A stretch of DNA of 41,618 nucleotides. Origin: Pseudomonas endophytica. Lineage in GTDB: Bacteria > Pseudomonadota > Gammaproteobacteria > Pseudomonadales > Pseudomonadaceae. Positions within the stretch are counted from its first letter, which is position 1, and each line of letters opens with the position of its first letter. Under the pieces are notes generated by a model. That model was not told the origin of the DNA. It searched no databases and saw nothing but the letters and a program-made list of their open reading frames with translations. The stretch lies in contig NZ_LLWH01000163.1 in NCBI RefSeq assembly GCF_001411475.1, forward strand, positions 1 through 41,618. The letters are read 5' to 3'. Position numbers and translations under genes: made by a program. This document shows positions 1-7,263 of the stretch, in pieces.

Positions 1-1681
1 CCAGCTCCAGCGTATTGCTGCCCAGATGATCCGAAAGGCCGAAGCGTATTTGCTGATTTTCAATGCCTTCGGGGCAACCTTGCTCCCAGTGCAGGATACG
101 AATGCTGTTGAGCTCTGCCGTCACGATCACAGTATTGAGCCACTCGCCGGTTGCGCTGTTACGCCGGATCTCAAGGCCAGGCAAGTAGCGTACTTCGTTG
201 GTGTGTTGCTGATTTTTAGCTTGGCTGCGACGAATTTTCAGTGCACGTTGGCCGCTGCCGTCATAGCGATAGATTTCATCATCGTCCACACCCTCGGCTC
301 TAACTACTTGGGTGACACGCTGTAACTGATTGCGCACATTCCAACTGAGCATTTGCCCAGGTTCGAGCATCAACTGATTGCCGTTTTGATCAAACCCCCT
401 GCCCAACCCCGCAGCAGTACCGACCAAAGTCTGCTGGAGGCTGTGGTTACTTTGAGTAGCGATATTCATTTGCCGCGTATAGCCAGTGGCATGCTCTGGC
501 AAATGTTGCAACGTACTCAAGTTGCCACTGGCATCGTAGGTATAACGTTGTCGATAGTTACGACACAGGGAGCCTTGGGTCGCACTAAAGGCCAACGCCT
601 CAGGCAGATTCGGCCCGCTGACAGAGCGGCTACTTTCACGTCCCGTCGTTTCAATCAGGCGATAAAGGGTGTCATAGCGGTATGTGTTCTTTGCCTCGGT
701 TCGGGCGTTATCAAACCACTGAATCGGTTGAGCCGCGTCACTCACACTCAACACATTTCCGACACGGTCGTAGATATAGGCCAAATCTTGCAAAGGCTCA
801 TTGAACTTGCCTACTCGAAAGCTGCGCGAGTGCTTAAGACGCTCATCAAACGCGTTGTACTCAAGCACACTCAGTACACCGTTACCTGCACGCTCGCTGA
901 GCACCTGCCCAGAGGCACTGTAAAGTCGCTGTTCGAGCAGGGTGTGGTGGTGGCCATCGTTCAGCGTGACACCGAAACGAACCAGCAAACCATCCTGTGC
1001 ATACTGGGAATGCTGAAGGTTACCTTTAGCATCCGTCTGCTCGATTAGTTGACCTAAAGCTTGATAACGCCAAGTGCTGGTGTGCCCTGCGCTGTCTGGC
1101 AACTCATCCGTAAAACGTCGGGTTTGGGTCGAGAGTTGGCCGTGCAGATCATAGGCTCCAAAGAGTAACTGACCTGCTGGATCAACGTGATGAATGAGCC
1201 TGCCGCAGCAATTACGCGCGGCTTCAGATGAGGTGGTTTTCCCATAGGTTAGCTGCTCAACACTTGTTCGGGTAGCTTGGTCGCTGGATTGTTCAAATGC
1301 CCGAGTTAGGCGTAGTAGCCGATCATACTCATACGACTCGCAGGCGCCGCGGGCATCCCTGCGTTCAAGGACCTGCCCAGCGCTACCAAACCATGTGATA
1401 CGACGCCCTTTGTCTACGCTGTCACTCACTAACTCGCGGCCCGACAAGGAGTGACACAGACGCTGATTGGGTTTTACGCTTGCGTCGCTTTGGCGCATGG
1501 CGGTCAGGCGCGGGTCCCACTGCTCATTGAGCGCACCTCGACGACCGAATACGCGTCGGCTGACTCGGGCTTGAGGGCTGTCTTGGGCGCTTTGACGGTA
1601 ATAGTCCACGTCACGGACGCTCAACCCACGAGGATCAAACGCCGTTAGCGATGGCGTGTGTTGATGTAAAGAAGGCTGCAT
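1..1681 (-). CDS. TccC-like Rhs/YD-repeat toxin-complex protein, 3' part outside the window
   Basis: The frame is open on the minus strand from an ATG at 1681 to the left edge, about 560 codons, with AGGA about 8 bases before the ATG. The N-terminus (TPSLTAFDPRGLSVRDVDYY, then VFGRRGALNEQWDPRL and KPNQRLCHSLSGREL) follows the pattern of the TcC (TccC) component of insecticidal toxin complexes. YD repeats follow, for example YTYDASGNLSTL and YRYDTLYRLIETTGRES. The last visible residues, FGLSDHLGSNTLEL, are the start of the Rhs core motif. In TcC proteins the Rhs part forms a shell together with TcB, cleaves itself after the core and encloses a hypervariable C-terminal toxin. That toxin is not in the window, so its activity cannot be stated. 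No TcA or TcB gene is visible on the right side; partners, if any, must lie to the left or elsewhere. Confidence 0.88.
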   Translation of the reverse strand, partial: MQPSLHQHTPSLTAFDPRGLSVRDVDYYRQSAQDSPQARVSRRVFGRRGALNEQWDPRLTAMRQSDASVKPNQRLCHSLSGRELVSDSVDKGRRITWFGSAGQVLERRDARGACESYEYDRLLRLTRAFEQSSDQATRTSVEQLTYGKTTSSEAARNCCGRLIHHVDPAGQLLFGAYDLHGQLSTQTRRFTDELPDSAGHTSTWRYQALGQLIEQTDAKGNLQHSQYAQDGLLVRFGVTLNDGHHHTLLEQRLYSASGQVLSERAGNGVLSVLEYNAFDERLKHSRSFRVGKFNEPLQDLAYIYDRVGNVLSVSDAAQPIQWFDNARTEAKNTYRYDTLYRLIETTGRESSRSVSGPNLPEALAFSATQGSLCRNYRQRYTYDASGNLSTLQHLPEHATGYTRQMNIATQSNHSLQQTLVGTAAGLGRGFDQNGNQLMLEPGQMLSWNVRNQLQRVTQVVRAEGVDDDEIYRYDGSGQRALKIRRSQAKNQQHTNEVRYLPGLEIRRNSATGEWLNTVIVTAELNSIRILHWEQGCPEGIENQQIRFGLSDHLGSNTLEL

Positions 1682-2027
1682 TGGGTGATGTCCTGAACTG
1701 CACAATAATTAAAAAGTGTAGAGATCAGGGCTCATCCCTCCCGACTAATCTTGACACTCTTTGTATCCAGATAAGTTCAGTTACAACATTTAAAGCGCAT
1801 TCGTATCCGCCTTGCCGGCACTGTCTGACAGCGCGTTGAACGCTAGCGTGTATTCACCCTTAGCAGGCAGCCGCTCTGTGGCTTAGATGACTGGCCAGTT
1901 GCTAAAGATAGAGAACTCAGTCACATGCCGATTTCAAGCCAGATCAAAGTGAAGTGTTACTGCAGGTTCCCAAAATGGTAACCGCTGCAGGTACAATCCC
2001 CGGCTTTCCCATCTCCAAGGATTGCCA
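1682..2027. other. Intergenic region between divergent tcC-like gene and pnuC
   Basis: No convincing gene is seen in about 345 bases. It must hold the divergent promoters of the Rhs gene and the pnuC pair. No TPP riboswitch signature was found although some PnuC relatives use one. The only clear structure is the imperfect inverted repeat at 1961-1990. Confidence 0.5.
1961..1990. promoter_or_regulatory. Imperfect inverted repeat upstream of pnuC
   Basis: TGCAGGTTCC and GGTAACCGCTGCA form imperfect arms around a short AT-rich centre. The repeat lies about 40 bases before the pnuC start, so it could be an operator or a leader hairpin. No known motif (for example of an NAD-responsive repressor) could be assigned. 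Confidence 0.3.
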
Positions 2028-2591
2028 ATGTCCGGGCTTGAACTGTTTGCCGCCGCACTGGGCGTTATTGCCGTCTGGCTAACAGTCAAACAAAACCCTT
2101 GGTGCTGGCCGATTGGGCTGGTGATGGTGCTGCTCTACAGTTGGATCTTCTTCGATGTGAAGCTGTACTCCGACATGCTGCTGCAAGGGGTGTATGCGTT
2201 CTTGCAAATCTACGGCTGGTGGCAGTGGACCCGCTCTGGTGCTCAGCATCAGGGCCGACAAGTGACATCATTGAAAACACGGCAAATTGCCTTGGGTCTA
2301 GGTATTGGTGCGATTGGCAGTCTAGCGCTTGGCGCAGCCATGGCCCACTGGACCGACGCCGCTCAACCTTGGCTCGACGCTGCTCTCACGGCTTTTAGCC
2401 TAGTTGCGCAACTCTGGATGGCACAAAAACGATTGCAGTGTTGGGCGCTCTGGTGCGTGGTGGATGTGATTTTCGTCGGTCTTTTTGCCTACAAGGGCAT
2501 GTACCTGACCGCAGGTTTGTATGCCCTGTTTACCGTAATCGCCATTCAAGGCTGGCGTGATTGGCGTGTTGATCCGGCGTTGCGTTCATGA
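2028..2591 (+). CDS. pnuC: PnuC-family nicotinamide riboside transporter
   Basis: A 187-residue membrane protein with about seven hydrophobic segments and the PnuC pattern WCWPIGLVMVLLYSWIFFD, DMLLQGVYAFLQIYGWWQW and a C-terminal VDVIFVGLFAYKGMYLTAGLYALF. PnuC proteins carry nicotinamide riboside across the inner membrane by facilitated diffusion, with trapping by phosphorylation inside. AAGGA at 2017-2021 lies 6 bases before the ATG at 2028, which is preferred over the in-frame TTG at 2022. The stop overlaps the start of the next gene (ATGA), a kinase of the expected trapping type, which supports nicotinamide riboside over thiamine or riboflavin as substrate. PnuT or PnuX specificity cannot be formally excluded. 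Confidence 0.88.
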   Translation: MSGLELFAAALGVIAVWLTVKQNPWCWPIGLVMVLLYSWIFFDVKLYSDMLLQGVYAFLQIYGWWQWTRSGAQHQGRQVTSLKTRQIALGLGIGAIGSLALGAAMAHWTDAAQPWLDAALTAFSLVAQLWMAQKRLQCWALWCVVDVIFVGLFAYKGMYLTAGLYALFTVIAIQGWRDWRVDPALRS

Positions 2592-3109
2592 AGGTCGTAG
2601 TTCTGGCGGGGCCGGAATCCAGCGGTAAGAGCTGGCTCGCGGAGCAGTTACACGCGCATTTTGGCGGCCTTATGGTGGGCGAGTATGTGCGTTATTTCAT
2701 TGAGCAAAACCCACGTGATACCTGCCTTGGAGATATTTCAGATATCGCGCGTGGGCAACTTGAGTGGGAAGATCAAGCTCGCGCCAAACAGCCTGATCTA
2801 CTGATTTTGGATACTCACCTATTGAGCAACATGCTCTGGAGCCAAACCTTATTTGGTGACTGCCCCTGCTGGCTAGAACCCGAATTATTGAAGCGTCGTT
2901 ACGATCTGCATTTGCTGCTGTCACCGGATGACGTGCAATGGACCCAAGACGGTCAACGCTGCCAGCCCTTGCTGGTGGAGCGTCAGGCGTTTTTCAACGC
3001 CAGTCGCCACTGGCTTGAAGTTCATCACCAACCGATGCAAGTCATCACGGGAGATTGGCTCACACGTCAGCAACAAGCCTTTGCTAGCGTAGAGCGGTTA
3101 CTCGATTAA
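2588..3109 (+). CDS. NadR-like ribosylnicotinamide kinase (AAA_28 P-loop ATPase)
   Basis: A 173-residue P-loop protein with the Walker A motif GPESSGKS at residues 8-15, followed by VGEYVRYF and LLILDTHLLSNMLW, as in the kinase domain of NadR. It has neither the DNA-binding domain nor the NMN adenylyltransferase domain of full NadR. The expected role is ATP-dependent phosphorylation of nicotinamide riboside to NMN in the cytoplasm, which traps the substrate imported by PnuC and feeds NAD salvage. It is translationally coupled to pnuC by a 4-base overlap. The kinase call comes from motif and context; substrate specificity is inferred. Confidence 0.8.
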   Translation: MKVVVLAGPESSGKSWLAEQLHAHFGGLMVGEYVRYFIEQNPRDTCLGDISDIARGQLEWEDQARAKQPDLLILDTHLLSNMLWSQTLFGDCPCWLEPELLKRRYDLHLLLSPDDVQWTQDGQRCQPLLVERQAFFNASRHWLEVHHQPMQVITGDWLTRQQQAFASVERLLD

Positions 3110-3264
3110 TGTCCGTTGTTGAAACAGTTGATCCCGCTCAAACCCTTATAAAGACTGAGGTCAGAGAATAGCTCAGTAGAACTGTCTCAATATTGATACA
3201 GCTTCGCGCTGTGCCAGTCAGGCTCATGCTTTAAAACCCGCTCATCTATGAAACACTCTGCACC

Positions 3265-3290
3265 GTTAGTGTTGAGAACGTACAACTAAC
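3265..3290. promoter_or_regulatory. Inverted repeat, candidate activator site
   Basis: GTTAGTGTTG and CAACTAAC form an inverted repeat around agaacgta, about 30 bases upstream of the -24 element. This could be the binding site of the neighbouring enhancer-binding protein. Classical upstream activator sites often lie further away (80-150 bases), so the assignment is tentative. Confidence 0.35.
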
Positions 3291-3318
3291 CTATTGTTAT
3301 AAAACAATTAATTTATAT

Positions 3319-3334
3319 AGGCATGTCACTTGCT
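3319..3334 (+). promoter_or_regulatory. Sigma-54 (-24/-12) promoter
   Basis: The sequence AGGCATGTCACTTGCT matches the sigma-54 consensus TGGCACG-N4-TTGCT at most positions: GG at 3320-3321 and GC at 3332-3333 are exactly 10 bases apart, as required. The mismatches are A for T before GG and T for C in CAC. Transcription would begin near 3345, about 55 bases before the small ORF at 3400. The next gene, on the opposite strand, encodes a sigma-54 activator. Confidence 0.6.
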
Positions 3335-3399
3335 TAGCTATTGCCAGCCTATAACCCAACTTAGAAAGAGCTTAGGTTGACTAAAGTATGGAGTCTGCA

Positions 3400-3558
3400 A
3401 TGAATACTGCCGATGCTCTTAAGCCAATGGTTTATGCCCTCGCAGCACTTGTAGCGGCCACTCAACAGCCGCGACCTAACGAATTTGATGCTTGTGCAAT
3501 AACCGATAAAAAGTTGGCCGAGAGACACCCAGGACCTTGGCCGCAGCGCTCAGATTAG
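3400..3558 (+). CDS. Possible 52-residue peptide behind the sigma-54 promoter
   Basis: An ORF starting MNTADALKPMVYALAALV, with GGAG at 3390-3393 placed 6 bases before the ATG. Residues 9-20 are hydrophobic and could be a short membrane or signal-like segment. The C-terminal half (after 3476) overlaps antisense the 3' end of the sigma-54 regulator gene, so only the first part is independent of another coding sequence. I do not recognise the peptide. The good ribosome-binding site and the promoter upstream argue for translation; the transcript may instead act as a small RNA. Confidence 0.35.
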   Translation: MNTADALKPMVYALAALVAATQQPRPNEFDACAITDKKLAERHPGPWPQRSD

Positions 3559-4801
3559 TCGCGTGACGGTGCAGCACATCGCATAGAGCCTGCCGCTCAG
3601 CCCGATGTTTGTAGTCTTCGAGGGTGTCCATTCTAAGTACGGTATGGGTGGGAACGTCTAAACCTAGATCCGCGGCTTCGATTTGTCGTCCCTCAGCCAG
3701 TATCAGGCCACGCCGAACACGGTTGGCCAGTTCACGAATATTGCCCGGCCAGGCATGGTTGGCCATCGCGATCAGAGCCCCCTCACTGAAAGGGCGTGGA
3801 CGCCGACCGGCTTCAAGACTGTAAATGCGGCAAAAGTGATTGGCTAATAGACTCAGATCACCATGTAACTCACGCAAAGGGGCTGTGCTGACCTGAAGAA
3901 CATTGAGTCGGTAATACAAATCTTCGCGAAAGCCGCCTGAGTGGATCGCCGCTTCGAGATCGACATGGGTGGCGGCCAGTACACGTACATTGATCGGTAT
4001 CGGATTCACCCCTCCTACTCGTTCAATGTGCTTTTCTTGCAGAAAACGCAGGAGGTTAGCTTGCAACTCCAGAGGCAAGTCACCGATTTCATCGAGCAAC
4101 AATGTGCCGCCGTTGGCGGCCTCGATACGCCCGATCTTGCGTTGATGAGCGCCGGTAAAGGCGCCTTTTTCATGGCCAAAAAGCTCAGATTGAATCAAAT
4201 GCTCCGCGATTGCCCCGCAATTGATCGCAACAAACGGCTGATCGTGACGCAGAGACTGACGATGCAAGCTGCGTGCAACCAACTCTTTGCCTGTGCCGCT
4301 TTCACCGCGGATCAGAACCGGCGATTCGCTCGGCGCGAATTTACCGATCAACTTACGCAACTCACGCACACTGCGGCTCTCACCCAACAGTTCATGGGTT
4401 TGAGTGTCAACATGGTTCAACATCTGGTCACGCAAGCGGGCCATGCCGAACGCTCGACCGAGGGTGACCTGTACGCGTGCCACGTCAAACGGCAAGGTAT
4501 GGAAATCAAAAAACCACTCGTAAACGAAATCACCGACATTTTTGATCTTCAATACCTCTGGGCTCACCACAGCAATCCACTGCGCGCCGCTACGACTGAT
4601 CATTTCCTTAAGGGGCGCTGGATGCTCAAGGTGCTCGGACAACAATCGAAACAAAACAACATCACACGAACGCCCAACTACCGACGTCAGACTACAACTG
4701 TCCACTGACCAGCCCATTTTTTGCAGCTCAGGTAATAACTGATGGCAATCTTCATAAGGATCAACCACTAACAAGCGCCGAGGTGATGACATTGCAAGCA
4801 T
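3476..4801 (-). CDS. Sigma-54-dependent enhancer-binding protein, VpsR-like
   Basis: A 441-residue regulator. Residues 1-120 form a degenerate receiver-like domain (LLVVDPYEDCHQ...; YEWFFDFHTLPFDVARVQVTLG) resembling Vibrio VpsR. The AAA+ domain follows, with Walker A GESGTGKE at 166-173, the sigma-54 contact loop GAFTGA at 213-218 and Walker B TLLLDEIG at 233-240. A Fis-type helix-turn-helix lies at about 405-438 (NLSAAAKVLGVSRPTFYRLL). It should activate sigma-54 promoters by ATP hydrolysis; VpsR-like proteins are linked to c-di-GMP and exopolysaccharide control, which is family knowledge and not shown here. AAGGA 6 bases before the ATG at 4801 supports this start. No partner histidine kinase is adjacent, and the first domain does not show a normal phosphorylation site setting. 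Confidence 0.85.
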   Translation of the reverse strand: MLAMSSPRRLLVVDPYEDCHQLLPELQKMGWSVDSCSLTSVVGRSCDVVLFRLLSEHLEHPAPLKEMISRSGAQWIAVVSPEVLKIKNVGDFVYEWFFDFHTLPFDVARVQVTLGRAFGMARLRDQMLNHVDTQTHELLGESRSVRELRKLIGKFAPSESPVLIRGESGTGKELVARSLHRQSLRHDQPFVAINCGAIAEHLIQSELFGHEKGAFTGAHQRKIGRIEAANGGTLLLDEIGDLPLELQANLLRFLQEKHIERVGGVNPIPINVRVLAATHVDLEAAIHSGGFREDLYYRLNVLQVSTAPLRELHGDLSLLANHFCRIYSLEAGRRPRPFSEGALIAMANHAWPGNIRELANRVRRGLILAEGRQIEAADLGLDVPTHTVLRMDTLEDYKHRAERQALCDVLHRHATNLSAAAKVLGVSRPTFYRLLHKHQIR

Positions 4802-4865
4802 GAGTGATCCTTCACATCAGTAAAAAACGAGTTGTATATTCAAAGTTTTAAAAACCGGTGAGCTT

Positions 4866-4902
4866 AACGTTAGCAACAAGTTTGGGCCTGGCTTGTAACG
4901 TT
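4866..4902. terminator. Stem-loop followed by a T-run upstream of the regulator gene
   Basis: AACGTTAGCAACAAG and CTTGTAACGTT form an imperfect stem with a 3-base bulge. On the plus strand it is followed by a T-run to 4907, so it resembles an intrinsic terminator for plus-strand transcription. On the minus strand it would lie in the leader or promoter of the regulator. Which of these is real cannot be decided from sequence. Confidence 0.3.
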
Positions 4903-4997
4903 TTTTTATAACGCTGATAGCCAATTGAGATTTGCCAATCCAAAGGCATAGCAAACGTTTCTAGAGTCATTTAAGTGAGGGGATGGGTAGCGACTCA

Positions 4998-5017
4998 GCG
5001 TTGATTTAAATCAACGC
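4998..5017. promoter_or_regulatory. Anr/Fnr box
   Basis: TTGATTTAAATCAA at 5001-5014 matches the Fnr/Anr consensus TTGAT-N4-ATCAA perfectly, and the palindrome extends three more bases on each side. In Pseudomonas, Anr activates genes under low oxygen. Its centre (5007-5008) lies about 145 bases before the small gene at 5153 and 206 bases before the divergent sigma-54 regulator, so either could be the target. Confidence 0.6.
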
Positions 5018-5152
5018 CCATAAAAAATTTTAAAAAAATGACGTACCGGTGTGACCCGAAGTAGGTCTCGAGACATCAGTACTAGTAACCAACCGAACGG
5101 TACGCCCAGCCGACGGTTCATCATTTGATGGGCACACATGAGAGAAGACCCT

Positions 5153-5419
5153 ATGAACGCCCCGCTCCGTTTCAACGAAGCACTTTTGATTGCCGGCCAC
5201 GCCTTTGAACCCTTTCAATGCGTAGCTTGGGCTGCGCCTGATGGCCAAGGCGAATTGAGCCTGACTGTGATTGACCGCACCAACACACGCATTGGACGTA
5301 AGCAAATTGCACTTAGCGCACTGTCTGATGCCAACCAGCTGAAAGATCTGCTGGCTCAAGCTCGCAACGAGTTGAGCGACGAAGGCTACGCGCTCCAGCC
5401 TTGGGCCATGCCTGTTTAA
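5153..5419 (+). CDS. Small protein of unknown function
   Basis: An 88-residue soluble protein beginning MNAPLRFNEALLIAGHAFEP. The ATG at 5153 is preferred over the one at 5138 because the purine run GAGAAGA lies a few bases upstream of it. The sequence has no signal peptide or membrane segment, is mildly acidic, and reads like a real protein (SLTVIDRTNTRIGRKQIALS; LKDLLAQARNELSDEGYALQP). I do not recognise a domain. The nearest upstream control element is a perfect Anr box, which suggests oxygen-responsive expression (inference). A long stem-loop follows the gene. Confidence 0.65.
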   Translation: MNAPLRFNEALLIAGHAFEPFQCVAWAAPDGQGELSLTVIDRTNTRIGRKQIALSALSDANQLKDLLAQARNELSDEGYALQPWAMPV

Positions 5420-5445
5420 TTTTAAAATCTGTTTTGGGCCGGGAA

Positions 5446-5493
5446 CGAACGTGCAGGTGATCATTAATGATTAAAAGATCCCGAGCACGTTCG
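5446..5493. terminator. Stem-loop between convergent genes
   Basis: CGAACGTGC and GCACGTTCG are perfect 9-base arms, with an inner palindrome ATCATTAATGAT in the loop. It lies between the small plus-strand gene and the 3' end of the chelatase gene, so it probably terminates or protects both transcripts. There is no strong T-run on either side. Confidence 0.45.
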
Positions 5494-5502
5494 CGCCTAT
5501 TA

Positions 5503-6168
5503 TCAATTCAAGGCGTCTATATGGCGGTATTCAATATTTAACGCTGCGCTCATTGTCAGCGCTTTACCCAGACGAATCGGCCCCCGCTCGATATCTATCA
5601 ATACCCCCGGACACTCCAACTTCGGCAATATCGGTTGCTCTTTTAATCGGCCATCTGTCATCAGTAAAAAACGTTGCTGCTCCTGCGGGAACTGTTTGCG
5701 ACGCGTTACAAGCCAGCGTGCAATCTCTTGTAACGCCTCAAACAACGGCGTTCCACCGCCTGCGCCTAAGTTTTGCAACCAAATGTCCAGGGCCTTTGAG
5801 GCCTTGCCCCCACTGATGTGCCAGTGTGGCGCGCTCCCACTGGCCGTCATCACCGCGATTCGAGCGCGTTGGCGGTAAGCATCTTCGAAGAGTTGAGCCA
5901 GTAGCCCTTTTGCATCGCTGAGCGCTTGATGCCTTCGGGTTGAGGCAGAGGCATCTATCACAATCAGCCACAGCTCCTGAGCCGCACTTTTACGACTGTG
6001 GTAGGCAAGGTCATCAAGCGTTTGCGGACGACCGCGCAGCAGGGTTTGCACCCAATTAATTGCCCCGCGTTCAGCACTGCGGCCAGCGCCCTGCCGACCT
6101 TGCTCAAGTGTTCCCAACTTAGGTTTGGCATCCGCCCCCGCCGCTGAACGAGGGCGAACGCCTAAGGC
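5503..6168 (-). CDS. VWA half of cobalt/magnesium chelatase medium subunit (chlD-type), reached by -1 frameshift
   Basis: This frame encodes a von Willebrand factor A domain with the MIDAS motif DASAST, then GAGGGTPLFEAL and LLMTDGRLKEQP, typical of ChlD/BchD/CobT-type chelatase subunits. The frame has no ATG near its beginning; the only nearby start is a TTG at 6117 with no good ribosome-binding site. The coding pattern runs further upstream without interruption (KKALGVRPRSAAGADAKPKL) to the slippery site at 6168-6174. The product is therefore best read as the C-terminal part of one protein that begins at 7169. With the small subunit and CobN it would insert cobalt into hydrogenobyrinate a,c-diamide using ATP. 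An independent short protein from 6117 is the alternative. Confidence 0.82.
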   Translation of the reverse strand, partial: ALGVRPRSAAGADAKPKLGTLEQGRQGAGRSAERGAINWVQTLLRGRPQTLDDLAYHSRKSAAQELWLIVIDASASTRRHQALSDAKGLLAQLFEDAYRQRARIAVMTASGSAPHWHISGGKASKALDIWLQNLGAGGGTPLFEALQEIARWLVTRRKQFPQEQQRFLLMTDGRLKEQPILPKLECPGVLIDIERGPIRLGKALTMSAALNIEYRHIDALN

Positions 6169-6174
6169 TTTTTT
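6131..6174 (-). promoter_or_regulatory. -1 programmed ribosomal frameshift signal in chlI/chlD
   Basis: On the minus strand the zero frame reads TGG CCA AAA AAG CCT TAG. This contains the heptamer A-AAA-AAG, the same slippery sequence as in E. coli dnaX, two codons before the stop. Nine bases further, TTCGCCC (6158-6152) can pair with GGGCGGA (6137-6131) across a 14-base loop, a stimulatory hairpin at the usual distance. A -1 slip changes SWPKKP-stop into SWPKKALGVRPRSAAG and opens directly into the VWA frame. Programmed frameshifting in chlD genes that accompany cobN has been reported from comparative genomics (work of Antonov). Confidence 0.82.
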
Positions 6175-7169
6175 GGCCAGCTCGGTACTTCTCGTCGATG
6201 ACCCATTGCTTGCGGCTGTGCAGGCAGCTCACCCCACTGGCCTTGGCCCGTACTCAAGGAGCTACCCGCCGCTTCAGACTGTGGCTGCGGCTGATCAGCG
6301 CTGGGTCGCTGCGGCGGCTGTTCGCGGCGACGATGGCGCAGGGCAAACTCGGCTACAGCATTAATGTCCTCGGTGCTGATAGCATCAGCCGCCCGCCAAG
6401 CAGCGTGAGCCCGCGCAGCGCGCAACCAGACCAGATCCGCCCGCAGACCGTCTACGCCTGCGGCGAAGCAGCGCTCGGTGATGACCGCCAAGGAGTCATC
6501 GTCTAAAACAATATGTTGCAACCTGTCCCTCGCCAGTTGGCAACGTTGGCGCAACTTCTCTTGAGCCTGCTCCCAGAGTGCGCAAAAACCCTCTGGGTCG
6601 TTATCAAACGCTAAGCGGCGGCGGATAATTTCTCCGCGCTCAACAGGTTGTGGTTGGTCGTCCATGGCCACGTTCAGACCAAAGCGATCAAGCAACTGCG
6701 GGCGAAGCTCACCCTCTTCGGGGTTCATGGTGCCGATCAATACAAACCGCGCTGAATGACGATGGGAGATACCATCGCGCTCCACCCTATTTATGCCGCT
6801 GGCCGCAGCGTCCAGCAGCACATCGACCAAGTGATCCGCTAGCAAATTGACTTCATCGACATACAGCACGCCACCGTCGGCCTTGGCCAGTACGCCCGGT
6901 GAGAACTGAGCCTTGGCCTCACCCAGTGCGGCGTCCAGATCCAGCGTGCCCACCAGTCGCTCTTCCGTCGCCCCTAGAGGCAAAGTGATAAAGGGGCCAT
7001 CCGCTAAAACATCGGCCAGGCCACGGGCCAACGTAGACTTGGCCATCCCACGAGGACCTTCGATCAACACACCGCCAATCTTCGGGTCAATCGCCGTCAG
7101 GCACAGCGCTAATTTCAGCGAGTCCGCGCCGACGACCGCTGACAACGGAAAATGGAGGATGTTTGTCAT
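6162..7169 (-). CDS. AAA+ chelatase small subunit, ChlI-type, zero-frame product of the chlI/chlD gene
   Basis: A 335-residue AAA+ ATPase starting MTNILHFPLSAVVGADSLK. It carries Walker A (GPRGMAKSTLARG), the ChlI motif LPLGATEERLVGTLDL, Walker B (GVLYVDEVNLL) and LIGTMNPEEGELRPQLLDRFGL. It ends with a low-complexity proline/glutamine hinge and REVPSWPKKP. The ATG at 7169 has AAGG 8 bases upstream; an in-frame ATG at 7220 lacks a good site. In the cobalt chelatase the AAA+ subunits form hexameric rings that drive metal insertion by CobN. The hinge is the usual linker between the AAA+ and VWA parts of the medium subunit, so this product looks like the small subunit made when the ribosome does not shift frame. 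It lies downstream of cobN in the same orientation. Confidence 0.88.
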   Translation of the reverse strand: MTNILHFPLSAVVGADSLKLALCLTAIDPKIGGVLIEGPRGMAKSTLARGLADVLADGPFITLPLGATEERLVGTLDLDAALGEAKAQFSPGVLAKADGGVLYVDEVNLLADHLVDVLLDAAASGINRVERDGISHRHSARFVLIGTMNPEEGELRPQLLDRFGLNVAMDDQPQPVERGEIIRRRLAFDNDPEGFCALWEQAQEKLRQRCQLARDRLQHIVLDDDSLAVITERCFAAGVDGLRADLVWLRAARAHAAWRAADAISTEDINAVAEFALRHRRREQPPQRPSADQPQPQSEAAGSSLSTGQGQWGELPAQPQAMGHRREVPSWPKKP

Positions 7170-7263
7170 GTTTTGGGCCTTAATCAATGGGGCTACTCGT
7201 GTAGGCATGAGCGTGCTCACGGTCTTTGAGCATCTAAAAGCTCGCGCCGACAGGGGCGTAAAT

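Larger units (their letters stand above)
3110..3399. other. Intergenic region with sigma-54 promoter
   Basis: About 290 bases, AT-richer than the flanking genes. It contains the inverted repeat at 3265-3290, a short ATTGTT/AACAAT repeat at about 3293-3309 and the -24/-12 element at 3319-3334. No obvious intrinsic terminator follows the kinase gene. Confidence 0.5.

Noticed and set aside
353..1048. 231-codon plus-strand frame
   Set aside because: It is antisense to the Rhs gene, whose minus-strand translation has clear YD repeats.
1860..2027. Possible thiamine riboswitch before pnuC
   Set aside because: No conserved THI-box elements such as CTGAGA were found, and the partner kinase indicates nicotinamide riboside.
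3941..4708. 255-codon plus-strand frame
   Set aside because: It lies entirely antisense to the AAA+ domain of the sigma-54 regulator and has no domain of its own.
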